The notes: generated from the sequence alone by a model not told the origin. A DNA stretch of 37,567 nt from Chara braunii (GCA_003427395.1 BFEA01000004.1:6424057-6461623), one strand, 5' to 3'. Counted from the stretch's first letter, positions 19,345 through 30,041 are shown. Translations and numbers: made by a program.

Positions 19345-19850
19345 TCCCTTTATCGTCACCACCGATGCGTCAGACTTTGCAGTAGGAGCTGTCCTTTCTC
19401 AGGTGTTTCTCGCTCCTCCAGATTCACGTGACCCCCATGTCCCTCCTTTCCCCCCCCTTCCTGCTGACACTGCTTCTTGACTGACACCTACCCTCCCACC
19501 ACTTCCCTCCACTGACAGTCCTCCTATTACTTACTTCCCGACCATCGCGGAAGATGGGACTGTCGAGGCTCGTGATGGGGATTGCCCGATCGCTTTCTAC
19601 TCCCGTGAGCTACTGCGTGCCGAGATAAATTATACTGCCGATGAACGTGAGGTTCTCGCAGTAGTTTATGTTATCTGCACGGGGCGCCCTTCACGGTGCG
19701 CACGGACAACTCAGTTGTCCAGGCTTTCCTCACGAAGTCTAAGCTTTCCCCTCGACAGGCACGCTGGTGGCATGACTTATCCGAGTTCAGTTTCACCACT
19801 CAGCCCATCAAGGGTGAAAAGAACCGCGTCGCCGATGCCTTGTCCCGCCG
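19345..19850 (+). pseudogene. pol: RNase H of the nested chromovirus
   Basis: Ribonuclease H degrades template [21 protein letters not shown] carries the first catalytic Asp, REVLAVVY follows the Glu-bearing segment, FTVRTDNSVV carries the next Asp and NRVADALSR the last. Between GAVLSQ and PIAFYSREL lies a Pro-rich insertion of about 60 residues, interrupted by a TGA at 19478-19480; relatives usually have about ten residues there. A frameshift near 19675-19690 appears to remove several residues before FTVRTDN. Confidence 0.82.
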
Positions 19851-21399
19851 TCCTGATCACAATCAGGAACCCATCCATCTTGCTGCCATCTCCATCACCA
19901 CTGTTGATCAGTCGGTGATCGACGCGTATCGCACTCAGTACCGCCACTGCCCCAATTATCGCGTCATCCACGCGACACTGCGGAGTGGCAAGACCGTTCC
20001 TTCCTACTCCCTCGGGGAGAACAGCCTCGTGTACTGGCATGGCAGATCTGGTCAGCTAGAACCACGTATCTGCGTTCCCTCCACATGACAGCTCCGTGTC
20101 CAGGCTGTAGCAGAGTTCCATGACCAGGCAACTGCTGGTCATATGGGTTTCCACAAGACGTTGGCTCGTGTTTGCCGCCTATACGTCTGGCCGAAGTCCA
20201 AGGACTTTGTCAAAGCCTACATCCAGGAGTGTCCTACCTGCCAGGAGGTGAACAGTGCGAACCACCTTCCGTATGGGTTACTTCAACCCCTACCCATACC
20301 TGAGGGTCGTTGGCAATCCATCTCGATGGATTTCATTGGTCCCCTCCGCCCACCCACTGAGCGGGGTCATGATGCTATCTTGGTCGTCGTCGATCGCTTC
20401 ACGAAGCGTGCACGTTTTGTCCCGTGCCGCTATCGCATTAGCGCTCGTGAGGTCGCCGACATCGTCTTCGACCGAGTTGTGAGAGATCACGACTTACCCC
20501 AGAGCATCATCTCCGACCGTGACCCGCGCTTTACCAGCACATTCTGGCGACGACTACATGAGGTGTACGGATCCCAGCTCCGCTTCTCATCGTCTTACCA
20601 CCCTCAGACGGATGGTCAGACTGAGGTCGCCAATAAAGCTCTCGGTAATATCCTTCGAAAGTTTGTTAGGGATGACCAGCAGTGGGACTTACACTTAGCC
20701 CACGCGGAGATTGCGTACAACCACGCTGTTTCGCCAGCCACGGGGATGTCGCCATTCTATTGCGACCTCGGCTACCACCCTCGCGTACCTGCGGATTTCC
20801 TACGACCATCGCGGTTGTGCCCAGACACTCGTTGCCCTGCGCTTGACGACTGGATCGCCCCCATGGCGGCGATTATGAAGCGCGCACACGAGAGTTTAGC
20901 CGACTCCGAGACTCGCATGGCCGCACGAGCGAACCGATTACGAATGGATCATCCATTCAAAGTCGGTGACGATGTGCTCGTCGACGCACGCCACTTACAA
21001 CTCGAAGCAGATACGCTTTGCAAGCTCAGGCGTCGTTTCTTCAGTCCATGCCGCATCCTTAAGGCCGTCGGTTCTGATACTGCCGCTAGTCCGGTCAGCT
21101 TCCGTGTGAAGCTACCTGATTACCTTCGACAGGCTCGCGTACATGATGTTTACCACGTCTCCTTGTTGCGTCCTTATCGCAGATCGTCCGAGCGCTTTGC
21201 CGGATGCCTTTATGAGCGCCCTCCACCTATCATGGTGGACGGTCACGAGGAGTTCGTTGTTTCCGACATCGTATCACGCCGAGTTACCGACAATACCCCT
21301 CCACGTATCGAGTACCTTGTGCGTTGGAAGGGCTACCCTGATGAGGAGGCTACTTGGGAGCCCCTCGAGCACTTGCAGCACGCCAGGATGTTGGTGTGA
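19851..21399 (+). pseudogene. pol: Integrase with chromodomain (nested chromovirus)
   Basis: Inserts element DNA into chromosomes. A TGA at 20086-20088 interrupts the frame before integrase, but 20089-21399 is open. Domains: HHCC zinc finger (His pair in HDQATAGH near 20120, Cys pair ECPTC near 20228); DDE core with Asp in SMDFIGPL, Asp in SDRDPRF and Glu in DGQTEVANK (35 residues between the second Asp and Glu); a GPY-like C-terminal region ending HVSLLRPYR; and a chromodomain (EEFVVSDIVSRR, then YLVRWKGYP and ATWEPLEHL at about 21246-21390). The chromodomain places it among chromoviruses, which use it to target marked chromatin. Confidence 0.93.
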
Positions 21400-21577
21400 T
21401 CGTGCTCGTCGTGCTGAGACATCTGCTTCTACTCAGCTGACCGACCCTCTTCCTCCTCCGGCTGAGGAGATTGCTGAGGACGAGCCCACTCCCTCTGAGG
21501 CCGTTCCTCAGCCACAGACGGTCGCCTCCGAGCGTCCACAACGCACTCATCGTCGCCCTTCGCGTTACGATGACTGA
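21400..21577 (+). pseudogene. Possible C-terminal tail after the chromodomain, out of frame
   Basis: Just after the chromodomain frame stops, another frame reads a Pro/Glu-rich stretch (LTDPLPPPAEEIAEDEP) and a basic end (ERPQRTHRRPSRYDD), stopping at 21577. A one- or two-base indel near 21390-21400 could have detached it from integrase. It may instead be untranslated. Confidence 0.35.
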
Positions 21578-22521
21578 CACTCTTATCCTTTATCTTTCCC
21601 TACTGACTCACACCATCAGGTACTCCATTATCAACTCTTCTTCAGGATGTCAGCGTTTTGCGGCTTTGCTTCGACATCGACTCCACTGCTACTTCATCGA
21701 CGTTATCGACTACTTCGACGACTTCAACTACTTTGGACGTGACTACTTCACGTCACCACCCTACCCTGCATACTCCCTTGCCCCTGTCGCATGATGGTGC
21801 TCACTTAGCTGGGTCTCTTTGAGTTTGACTCTCCCTTTGTATCGCATAGGCATTGGGACCGTAGCGTTATCTTGGCTTCCTTGCTCCCAGATATAGCTCC
21901 CTCTCGCAGCCGGTGAGTTGTGTGCATGTTACCCTCACCCACTGCCCTCATCACGCTAGAGCCGGCTATTGCATGCCTCCTGTTCGGCATAGCTCCACCC
22001 TATTCCGGGCTCCCCCTTTTCATGATCGGCCCTGCATGGTGTCACCCTTTTGTCGAGCATTACCCGCCTTGATGGTCTATCTGTTAGGGTCATTGGTTTT
22101 GTTTCGCTACCACTCTCCCACCTTGAGCCTGATGACCTATNCCACCTTCATGTGTGACTGCCCTTAGGAGTTTCGATTCTTAGGCTGCATTCACCCCCTC
22201 TGAGACCATCCCACTCTTAGTGGTTCAGCGACATGACATTATTTTGTGACATATTGCCCTTTTCCTTTCAGCACTCAGGCCACTGCCTCCAGGGCTTTAG
22301 GATTGTATTATACTACATTTCAGTTTCTGCTGTTAGCTAGGATATGTATACTAGACATTTGCTTTTCTTTTGACATTATGTAGTTTAGGATGCACCACAT
22401 GGACTCCGCATGGAGCTTGCTCCGCATCCTAGATTTCTCAGCTTTCTTTATTGCAGAGTTCCGTTGCTTTTGCGGATAGCGTGTTTATGGCTCTTGCGAT
22501 CCATTACAGGTCTGAGGATCG
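21578..22521 (+). other. 3' untranslated region of the nested element
   Basis: No coding motif is recognised between the end of pol and the 3' LTR. The polypurine tract is weak: only an AGGTCTGAGGA-like word lies just before the LTR. One N at 22141. Confidence 0.6.
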
Positions 22522-22872
22522 TGCAGCGGGCCTTCATCTGCCCTGGCCTATAGCCAAGGCCTATTTGGCTATTTGCCCAGTTCGGCCTGTGGGACCAGGC
22601 CGTGGCCTGACCCCACAAGCCGTGTGCTGTTCTAGTCCTGCCCGGTACCACTGTCGGTACCAGGCCAGTCCAGTCCAGTCAGTTAGTCCGCTGGGGGTAT
22701 ACCCCAACACTTGTCTGTTTTTCGCCATTCTTCACTTTGGCAGATCTTGGAGTACGTGCGTGTTGAGTCTGCGTCGGAGCTGCGCTGTCCCTTCCAGCTT
22801 TATCTCTATCTCCTCCCCCATCTACCCTTCGTCTCCATCCTGTCGGACCACCATCTCGGCGGGTCCGGCACA
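22522..22872 (+). repeat. 3' LTR of the nested chromovirus
   Basis: Starts TGCAGCGGGCC and ends CCGGCACA, 351 bases, collinear with 12574-12924. Transitions dominate the roughly 18 differences, and positions 3-4 differ between copies. Confidence 0.95.
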
Positions 22873-22877
22873 CTACT
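22873..22877. repeat. Target-site duplication CTACT, right copy
   Basis: Perfect match to 12569-12573. On the minus strand the outer reading frame runs into this site in the same phase in which it continues beyond the left copy. Confidence 0.93.
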
Positions 22878-23929
22878 TCTTCGTTCTCGGAAGCCATCCG
22901 ATCTTGGAAGAAGGCGAGGTCGACTATCTCGTGAGGGTCCAGGTAATCGCGCAGTGATGGTGGGTTGAGGCCGCTTCCTGGTTCCTCCAAGCACGCCGAC
23001 CACTGAAGGTCCGCGTGAGGACGTGTGGGACCGGGCTGTCGTCGCTCTGCGAGACGATCTCGAGTGGGAGATCGTCGGCCAACTGCGCAAGGGGGACCGT
23101 TAACTCGTGCATGATGTGCACGATCGGTTGGCGGTGATCAGGCCGCACCGATCCGAAGAGGAATCCGAGGAGATCGCCCTTCACTTCCGTTCGCCACGCC
23201 TGGATGATAAGCAGTTCGAGATACTTGGCCCATTGGCGGTGATCCTCGTGCGGCGTCCACGTGACCCTTACTCCGACCAGACACACCGACAACTCAACGA
23301 AGTGCTCTCGCCAACACCTCCATGCAGGGGATCGAGGAGGGGGACAGCAAGTGATTCCAGACGAAAGGAAAGATGCGGATGGACTCCGGACTGCCAGAAG
23401 GTGGGAAAGAAGGAGTGAAGGTCGAAGGTCGAGATTGGGGATGGGTTCATTGAGGACGGGGCAAGGGGATGAGTTCCAGGAGCACCACCGCTGGCTCGTG
23501 CTGGAAGGTTCGGATCCCTTCAAAATCGACGCCGTCCGTGGGAAAAAGGTTATCTCCGTAGGGCGTGAGCCAACGATTCCACTCCGCCGCCAACTGCTGT
23601 GCCCACAGCCGGAGCGTCGTTTTAATAGCTGTATGCCGCAACGGGCTGATGGTGCTGATGTCGCCACTGAAGGCGACCATCGTAGACACGTGGCTGATTC
23701 TCGGCGCCGATCGCCGATGAACTCCTACCGCCTTTGCTAAAACAACCGCCCGGGGACTTCCTGCAAGACGAGACTCAGCGGCTGTGTACACTCCCTGAGT
23801 ACAGAAGAATTGCGTAAGTCGCCGAAGATCCGGATTGAGCCGCGGATGATGGTCTTGTCGAATCGCCGAGATGTAACACAGTGGCACCAGCAGAGGATCG
23901 CCGAGGGCTCGCTCCGTAAGAAAACTCAT
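22873..23929 (-). pseudogene. 3' ORF of outer element, proximal part
   Basis: An extra gene downstream of pol. The ATG at 23929-23927 (MSFLTERALG) overlaps the pol stop by ATGA. Its frame is open to 23447; the frame then shifts (23667-22924 carries segments such as WAKYLELLIIQAWRTEV and LAQLADDLPLEIV), and the last part (LRDYLDPHEIVDLAFFQ, MASENEEV) enters the nested insertion. With the part at 12072-12573 the ancestral product would be about 500 residues. It lacks a clear signal peptide or membrane anchor, so I do not call it an envelope. No family is recognised. Indels explain the frame changes. Confidence 0.6.
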
Positions 23930-25195
23930 GGCGATGGCGATGGAGATTGGGTAATAGAAAGAGAACGACAGGGAGACAGAGAGACAAGCGATAAACAGTC
24001 GTCGTCCTCTTCCGCAGCGGAGAAGGAATTGGATGAAGGCGAAGATGGGGAAAGAGGAAGGGCACGAAGGTAGGACACGTGGCGGATGATCGGACGAGCT
24101 GGTCGGCTGCCGGAGACCTCAGGCGCAAGTCGCACGGTGTTCACGCCGTTGTGTCTGAGCTCAATCACGCGGAATCGCCCGAAGAATCGTGGCGCTAGCT
24201 TGCCCTGGCGAATTTCCTCACTTGCACAATGTCCCCCAATTTGTATTGGGGCCGTGGCCATGCGTTCCCGTTCCGGGCCTCGTAGCTTCGGACCTGTCGG
24301 CCATGGGCCAACTCGGTCATTTTCTGGCGTTTTTGGGCTAACCTAGGGAGGGATTGTTCCATTAACTCTAAGTATCGCTTGGCTTTGTCTTGCGTCGTGG
24401 CCCTTGTGGGCCGGCGGTTGAGCGTCCATTCGTCAGGGAGGCTTGGTATCGAAACACAAGCGATGCTATTAGTCCTTAATTGGAAGGGGCTCAGGCTCGT
24501 CGATTCATGGGGCGTTCCGCGATGTTTCGCTAGGATGTGATCGACGATATTGGGCTAGGGCCTCGGGTCTCTGAGTCGTGCCGCGATATTTCGTTGCATC
24601 GCTGTCTTTATCACCCTGTTTGCTTTTTCTACCAGCCCATTGGATTGTGACATCTGGGGCGAGGTGTTCCGCATAGAGACACCGTGTATGACCAGGTTCC
24701 TCAATACTTCCCCTTTGAATTCTGCCCCATTATCGGTCACGATTTCTTTCGTATCTTGGTGCATCTCGAGAAAACGGTTAACATACCGTGCGATTTCGGC
24801 GGTTGTCGGGTGCGACATGGGTAGGCCTCGATCCACTTCGAAAAATGGTCGACGAATACCAACAGGACTGAATATTCACAACTATTAGGACCAGGCGGAA
24901 CCACAATATCGGTAGTATCAATACTCACCCTTTGGAACGGGCGTTCAACTACCGTTGGTACTATCGATCTTGGCGGCTGGATCGGCGTCTTGTCAGCAGC
25001 GCAGACTTGACAGTTTGCGACAGTGAATTTCACATCATCGCGAATATTGGACCAATACCACTCATTTTTGTCGATTGTCGATTATGTAATCCGAACGACA
25101 AAATGGGCTGCCGTTTCCTCATGTGCCGTCTTCATCCAGTCATACCTCATGAACGGATGCAATACAACCATCCAAATCCCTCTGCCGTCGGTTTT
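23926..25195 (-). pseudogene. pol: Integrase of the outer element (multiple breaks)
   Basis: The HHCC finger is visible in one frame (HEETAAH near 25110 and NCQVC near 25010) with an in-frame TAA between. The first catalytic Asp lies in RVSIDTTD (about 24930). A frameshift follows, and IVTDNGAEFKGE and NGLVEKANR carry the second Asp and the Glu (24555-24836). Another frameshift precedes the C-terminal KLAPRFFGRFRVIE and HVSYLRAL region (24261-24060). The protein ends in a Ser/Pro-rich tail at 23926. No chromodomain is seen, unlike the nested element. The finger frame is the same as that of the PHD segment upstream. Confidence 0.85.
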
Positions 25196-25683
25196 TCATT
25201 TTTCTAACCTACCCTCTATCCATCGATAGTCCCGAGCCCTTTCGTTAGCCCTCCTCCGATCTTCCTTGGTGAAATCCTGGAGGGGGTTACCAACTAAGGT
25301 GGCAATCAAAGCGATGTCGGTCCATACTTCGGCCCTTCGAAATTTTCGGGTCTTTTCCAACCCTTCTGACGTGGCATCCAGAAAACGAGCCTCGGTCGGG
25401 ATCTTGTCAACCCGACACAAGGGGCATAACCACGGTTTACTGTCGTTTCCGTATTGGATGCACGAGCCGTGGGCTCGTGCGACACACTGTCGGCAGTCTA
25501 TCCATTCCGCATACCCTTCCCCACTAGGACACATGGAGACAGAGTATACGCGAGAAATTGCTTCACAAAAATAACAAAATTTATCAGGCAGGGAGAGAAT
25601 AGACGAAGAGGAGAGGGGAGAAAGAGGGGTAGTGGGATTACCTCCGTCATCCATTGCCACCGGTCTGCTTCTTGCCACGGGGG
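25196..25683 (-). pseudogene. PHD-finger segment between RNase H and integrase
   Basis: An open frame directly after RNase H and in phase with the integrase finger (stop at 25196-25198 between them). Numbering from a GTG codon at 25678, residues 35-88 form a C4HC3 pattern: C35-x2-C38, C62-x2-C65, H70-x2-C73, C85-x2-C88, with Trp 83 two residues before the seventh ligand (WLCPLC). This spacing and Trp are typical of PHD fingers, which read histone tails. The Cys2-to-Cys3 gap of 23 is slightly long. It could direct integration to marked chromatin, as chromodomains do; that is inference. Confidence 0.75.
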
Positions 25684-26327
25684 AGAACTGCCACTTGTCC
25701 GTACCTAGGCCCGTTTGCCGGTTCTGACTCCTTCCACGGAGTGATTTCCTCGCTCTTCAGTACTTTAGCGGGCCGATGCAGGCGTGTCAGTCCGTCCGCG
25801 TTGTCGTGCCTCTTTGTCTTTCGGTGGATGATGTCGAAGTCGTACTCTTGTAATCGCACCGCCCAACGTCCAATCATGCCCGTGTAATTAGTGAGCTTCT
25901 TCAACGCCAGTAAAGGTTCATGATCCGTCACAAGGCGGAACTTTTGTCCGTAGAGGTACGGATGGAAGTGTTGGATTCCCCAAACTACTGCATAGCATTC
26001 GCCTTGGGGTGCTGAGTTATTCCTTCGTCCGTCTGGCACTGTTCGCGACGCGTACTCGATGACATGTTCGCGACCATCGTTCCCCTTCTGCGCTAGAATA
26101 GCGGAAATAGCTTCCGGTTGCCAGTCCGTGATAAGAATGAAGTGTTTCGAGGGGTTCGGTCGGATCAAAATAGGTGCTGCCGACAGAGCGTCCTTGAGGG
26201 TCACAAAGGCCTGCTCACACTCCGCGTCCCAACTGAGAGGCTGGTCTTTTCGTAACAGGTTCGTTAGCGGCCGTGCAATTGCGGCGAAGCCCTTGATGAA
26301 ACGGCGGTGGTACGGTGCCAACCCCAA
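25647..26327 (-). pseudogene. pol: RT connection and RNase H of the outer element
   Basis: Begins in the RT thumb/connection (GLAPYHRRFIKGF, LSWDAECEQAF). RNase H follows with Asp in LITDWQPEAI, Glu in PQGECYAVVWG, Asp in LVTDHEPL and Asp in KRHDNADGLTRL. The first motif reads TDW where relatives have TDAS. It is separated from the upstream RT frame by two in-frame stops (near 26447 and 26345), which lie in the same phase. The frame ends at 25647, overlapping the PHD frame by about 30 bases. Confidence 0.88.
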
Positions 26328-26444
26328 GAATGCTCGAACCTGCGTCTACGACGTGGGAACTGGAGCTTCTTTCACTGCCGCAACCTTTCTCGAGTCAGGC
26401 CGCAATCCTCCACGTGTCACGACGTAGCCTAAGAACGAAATTTC

Positions 26445-28241
26445 TTAGAGGAAAAAATTGCTCTTTTCGAGTGCGATCTTGAACCCAGCGTCCCTCAGCG
26501 CTCCCAACATCCACTCAATGTGTTGTGCATGTCCGTGATAGGTCTCCGAGTAGACAAGGATATCATCCATGTATACGATCACGCAGAAGTTGATCATTCC
26601 CTGAGTTAGCCGCGTCTTGTTGAAGAAGTTCTGGAATGTCATGTTCATCGCTCGTTGAAACGTGGCAGGCGTGTTGCAAATCCCCATCGGACACCGAACC
26701 CACTGCCACATGCCTTCGAACAACACGAAGGCCGTCTTTTGCCGATCTTCTTCCTTAACCAGAATGTGATGGAAGCCATGCCGAATATCAAACTTGCTAA
26801 AATAATTAGCGCATCCAATCGCATCCATCAAATCATCAATCCGGGGGAGGGGATACACATTTTTAATCGTGATTTCATTCAGCTTGCGATAATCGATGCA
26901 TATGTGAATTGATCCGTTCTTCTTCGGTACTAACACTACTGGAAATGACGATGGTTCGGTGGCGGGTTCAATCCATCCGCTGGCTTCGAATTCACGAATT
27001 CGTTCGAGAGCCTTTTTCCGTTCTATCAGGGAGTATCGGTAGGGCTTGCAGTGGATTGGGGAATGATTTCCCGTCTGAATTTCGTGTTGAATAACCAACG
27101 ACAAACCAATGTCAGTGTCGGTTACGCTAATCGCTCCCTGGTATTCTATCAGAATGTCTGTAATCACACGGTGAATCTCATTAGGTACGTACTGTGGAAC
27201 GTGTAACTCAAATAGCTGATCCCAGATCCGTACGTCGATCTGTTTCGTGCATGCTTGTTTTGCCACATCAGGCGGTGGCGCAGAGATAAACGAATGGTCC
27301 GATCGCCAGGAAAACACCTTGGCCATCATCTGGGCGTCTTCCTCCCGAATGGCCACGTGTCCTTCCGGGGTGATCCCATCGCAGATATCCTGCCATGGCA
27401 CGGTTTTAGTTGCGATCTTTATTCCGAGTTCGTCTGATTCAGCCTCGAGACGCCCAGGGGGTTCCAAAGAATTGACCTCCGCCCCTAGACGTAACAGTTG
27501 TACTTCCTTTGCGGGTGTCAATAGGGACTTCGGGAGATCTGTGATATCGCAGTAGTGCTTTTTGTCGTTGTATCGGGCGAGGAGGGGGGGGATTCCTTCG
27601 TACAGAGTTTGAGGGGGTTCCAAGGAATCGACCATCCTCGAAATCTGTACGAGGGGTTCTCCCAAAATCATCGCCTTGGTCCTGTGGATGTTCCTACTAG
27701 TTAGATGCATCGTTCTTGCGATCGTTCTGGGCGGCGGGTAATAAATACGCTGTCGCGCTAGCCTCAAGATTTCTGGATCATTTTCGTCACTGCTATCCGC
27801 ATCCTTCGATGATGGCTCATCATCTGTGGAGTCTTCCCAGGTGATCATACAGAGAGTCCCTGCTAACATCGGCGAAACTCGCGGGACTGCGTAGATGGTA
27901 GTGCGAAGGGTCAGTCTCATAGGTACAACATAGGGCTTTCCTCCCGTATTTCGGAGGATGATTGACCGTCGATCGAAATCCAGGTTCGCTCGTAATGCCA
28001 CAAGAGCGGGAAGTCCGGAAAGAACGTCGTAGGTATTTACATCTAGCACCACGACATCTCCCAGTGCGTGCACCTTTCCCAATCGGAAAGCCACATTGGT
28101 CATTCTTCCCACTGTTTTAATCTTTTCTTTGTCTGCCGAAACGAGCTGATCCTTTTCTGTAAGCATGATCAGGTCGTTTTTCCTACCTGCCCTCTTAACT
28201 ACTCTCGGTGAGATAGCCAAAAACAGTAGCTCCCGAATCAA
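26445..28241 (-). pseudogene. pol: Protease C-terminal part and reverse transcriptase of the outer element
   Basis: A 598-codon open frame. Its first part is the C-terminal half of the aspartic protease (YDVLSGLPALVALRANLDF). RT motifs follow: GWIEPATEPSSFPVVLVPKKNG, HICIDYRKLN, YFSKFDIRHGFHHI, FVLFEGMWQWVRCPMGICN, and the catalytic YMDD at 26562-26573 (minus), then ILVYSE. A stretch of about ten extra residues precedes YMDD (NKTRLTQGMINFC). The frame ends at a stop at 26445-26447, beyond which the same frame continues into the connection region. Confidence 0.9.
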
Positions 28242-28815
28242 TTATTGCATTGTACGGAATCCCCCATATGTCAATATCGCATTCCGCAGATTTTCACAGG
28301 ATGGGTTTGATCCGTAGGAAATGGTCGTCTTTCTGTATTAATCCTACCCGTATTGGATCCGTCGTGTCAGATGTGTTTTCTTCTGGCATGGGACTTTTAG
28401 CCTTTACGTTCGTGGTTCGGGCGAGGGCGAATCGTTTTCGGTTCGCCTTGCAGTGCTGTAGCATCCGCTCATTAGCCTGTTCGGAGATCGAGAGCAGATG
28501 GCCGATCGGAAGTGGAATCCGATGATCCAGGGCTCGGATGATGTTCAGTACGTCAATTTCCCCTGTGACAAAGGTGGGTCCTCCCGACTCCATCTCTCCG
28601 GGAGAAGGTCGCCACTCCGCCACTTCTTTCTGTTTCGGCGCCGGTCTGATCGATCCAATCATTCCAAGCCCAGGATAACCAAGCGATACATACAAATATA
28701 ACGGGATGAGCTCAGCGGCTTCTTCCGTAGTTGCTAACGCACTTCCCCCACCTTCCATTTCTTCCATCAGGGCTCCTACCCGTCCAGGTCCGTTAGCGAT
28801 AGGAGTTGCGGCCAT
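28197..28815 (-). pseudogene. pro: Gag-Pol junction and protease active site of the outer element
   Basis: The frame 28815-28294 follows the gag zinc knuckle. It holds Glu/Gly-rich linker (ALMEEMEGGGSALATTEEA) and a segment FLRIKPIL ending in TGA (28294-28296). Beyond that stop the same frame reads IIDSGATVFGYL, the aspartic protease catalytic motif (DSGAT at 28225-28239). It stops near 28197, and the rest of the protease continues in the frame that starts at 28241, so a frameshift lies just after the active site. Confidence 0.82.
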
Positions 28816-28849
28816 TGGTGCTACTTCGACCCGTTGTTGCGGGGGTCGG

Positions 28850-30003
28850 TGGGGGCAATCAGGCTAGATGCCCTGGCTGATGGCATGCATAACAGACATT
28901 TAAATTGCTTGCGGCTCCTCCGAGAACAGGCGTCGGGGCCAGTCCTTGTTGAATCGAAGGGGCACGCACCGCGATGAGCTGCATGTTTCGCATCATGGCT
29001 TCTAACCGAGCGTTGTGCTGTCGCTGGTCCTTTTTGCTTTCCTGGATTAGGCTAATTAACGTTTTGGTTAGTTCGAAGATGGCAGTAGATTCATTTGTTC
29101 TTACAGGATTCTCAATTGGTGGCGGGGCTGCCGTTCTTACAGGTGTTGTCATCAGAGGAACAGGGACACTCGGGATCTCACTTGGGGTCGGTCGTTTAGG
29201 GCTCACCTGTTCTAGATAGGTGACTGGACCAGACACATATCCCATATTTTCGAACTTGTTCTGTAATGCGGCCAGCTCAGCTCTCGCCCTCGCAAGTTCG
29301 GACGAATCTCCGTCCCTCGAATAGTCTTCTCCTTCGAGGAAGCTCGCCGCGAACATTCGTTCCATTTCTTCTACAGCGGCCATGATCTGTTGCAGCGTGT
29401 GATTGATGGGGAAAAATTGCTTTCGCAGCTTCGCCCTTATCGTTCGGCTGCGAAGCCCATCAATAAACAAATCTCTCCCGACTTGCTCGCCTCGCTCAGT
29501 CTTCACAAACATTCGGTAGAACCGGTTTCGGTATTCTGCGATATACTCGAGAGGTTTTTGCACTCGGTCCTTGATCATGTAAAGTGCTTGCTCTGGATGG
29601 ACATAATCAAATCGATTAAGAAAATCCCGTTCGAAGGTCGAAAGATCAACCCATACATAGGTACTAAACCAATGATAAGCGTCTCCTCCTAATTCAGCAG
29701 GAATGTTTACCTGCGCTTCGTTATCATCATACTGCTGTGCTCGGAGCGTGGCCAACCATATGCTCCTGCAAGATGATGTGCTGGGTCGAATAGATAAAGA
29801 TCAGGTGGCGTCATGGGAGTCCGTGCTCGTGGGGCGGGTTGATTAGGATTTGGCTGATTAGCATTCTGTTGCGGTTTCGGGTTCTGTACATCAGCATTCA
29901 TGTTGGCTGCCCGTCGATTAGTCGATCTACTTCGGGTGATGACGGGGTCGCGTCTATGCTCGTTCCGGGGTCGAGGTCGCCCTTGGTTAGCCAGATCGCC
30001 CAA
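28850..30003 (-). pseudogene. gag: gag of the outer element (frameshifted)
   Basis: Starts at MGDLANQGRPRPRNEH (30003), with a basic and Pro/Asn-rich N terminus. A frameshift near 29750 leads to the main frame 29755-28859, with the retrotransposon capsid region (DAYHWFSTYVW, FERDFLNRFDYVHPEQ, QKPLEYIAEYRNRFYRMF). A heptad-like charged segment (ARARAELAALQNKFE) follows. The zinc knuckle CYACHQPGH is interrupted one residue before its last Cys by a frameshift and stop (28859-28861); the expected Asp-Cys follows in the next frame. Confidence 0.85.
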
Positions 30004-30041
30004 GTAGCGTGTTATTAATCCTAAGACCCGGCCACGTGTCG

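Larger units (their letters stand above)
12574..22872 (+). mobile_element. Nested Ty3/gypsy chromovirus
   Basis: An LTR retrotransposon of 10,299 bases, including a 183-base N gap. It has two 351-base LTRs (TG...CA), a perfect CTACT target duplication, a tRNA-iMet primer-binding site, gag with a CCHC knuckle, and pol in the order PR-RT-RNaseH-IN with a C-terminal chromodomain. It inserted into the 3' ORF of the outer minus-strand element, so it is the younger of the two. About 18 of 351 LTR positions differ by eye. Several stops, frameshifts and deletions make it defective. Confidence 0.96.

Noticed and set aside
22873-23929. Calling the 3' ORF an envelope gene
   Set aside because: No convincing signal peptide, transmembrane anchor or Cys pattern, and it ends in acidic and RS-rich tails.
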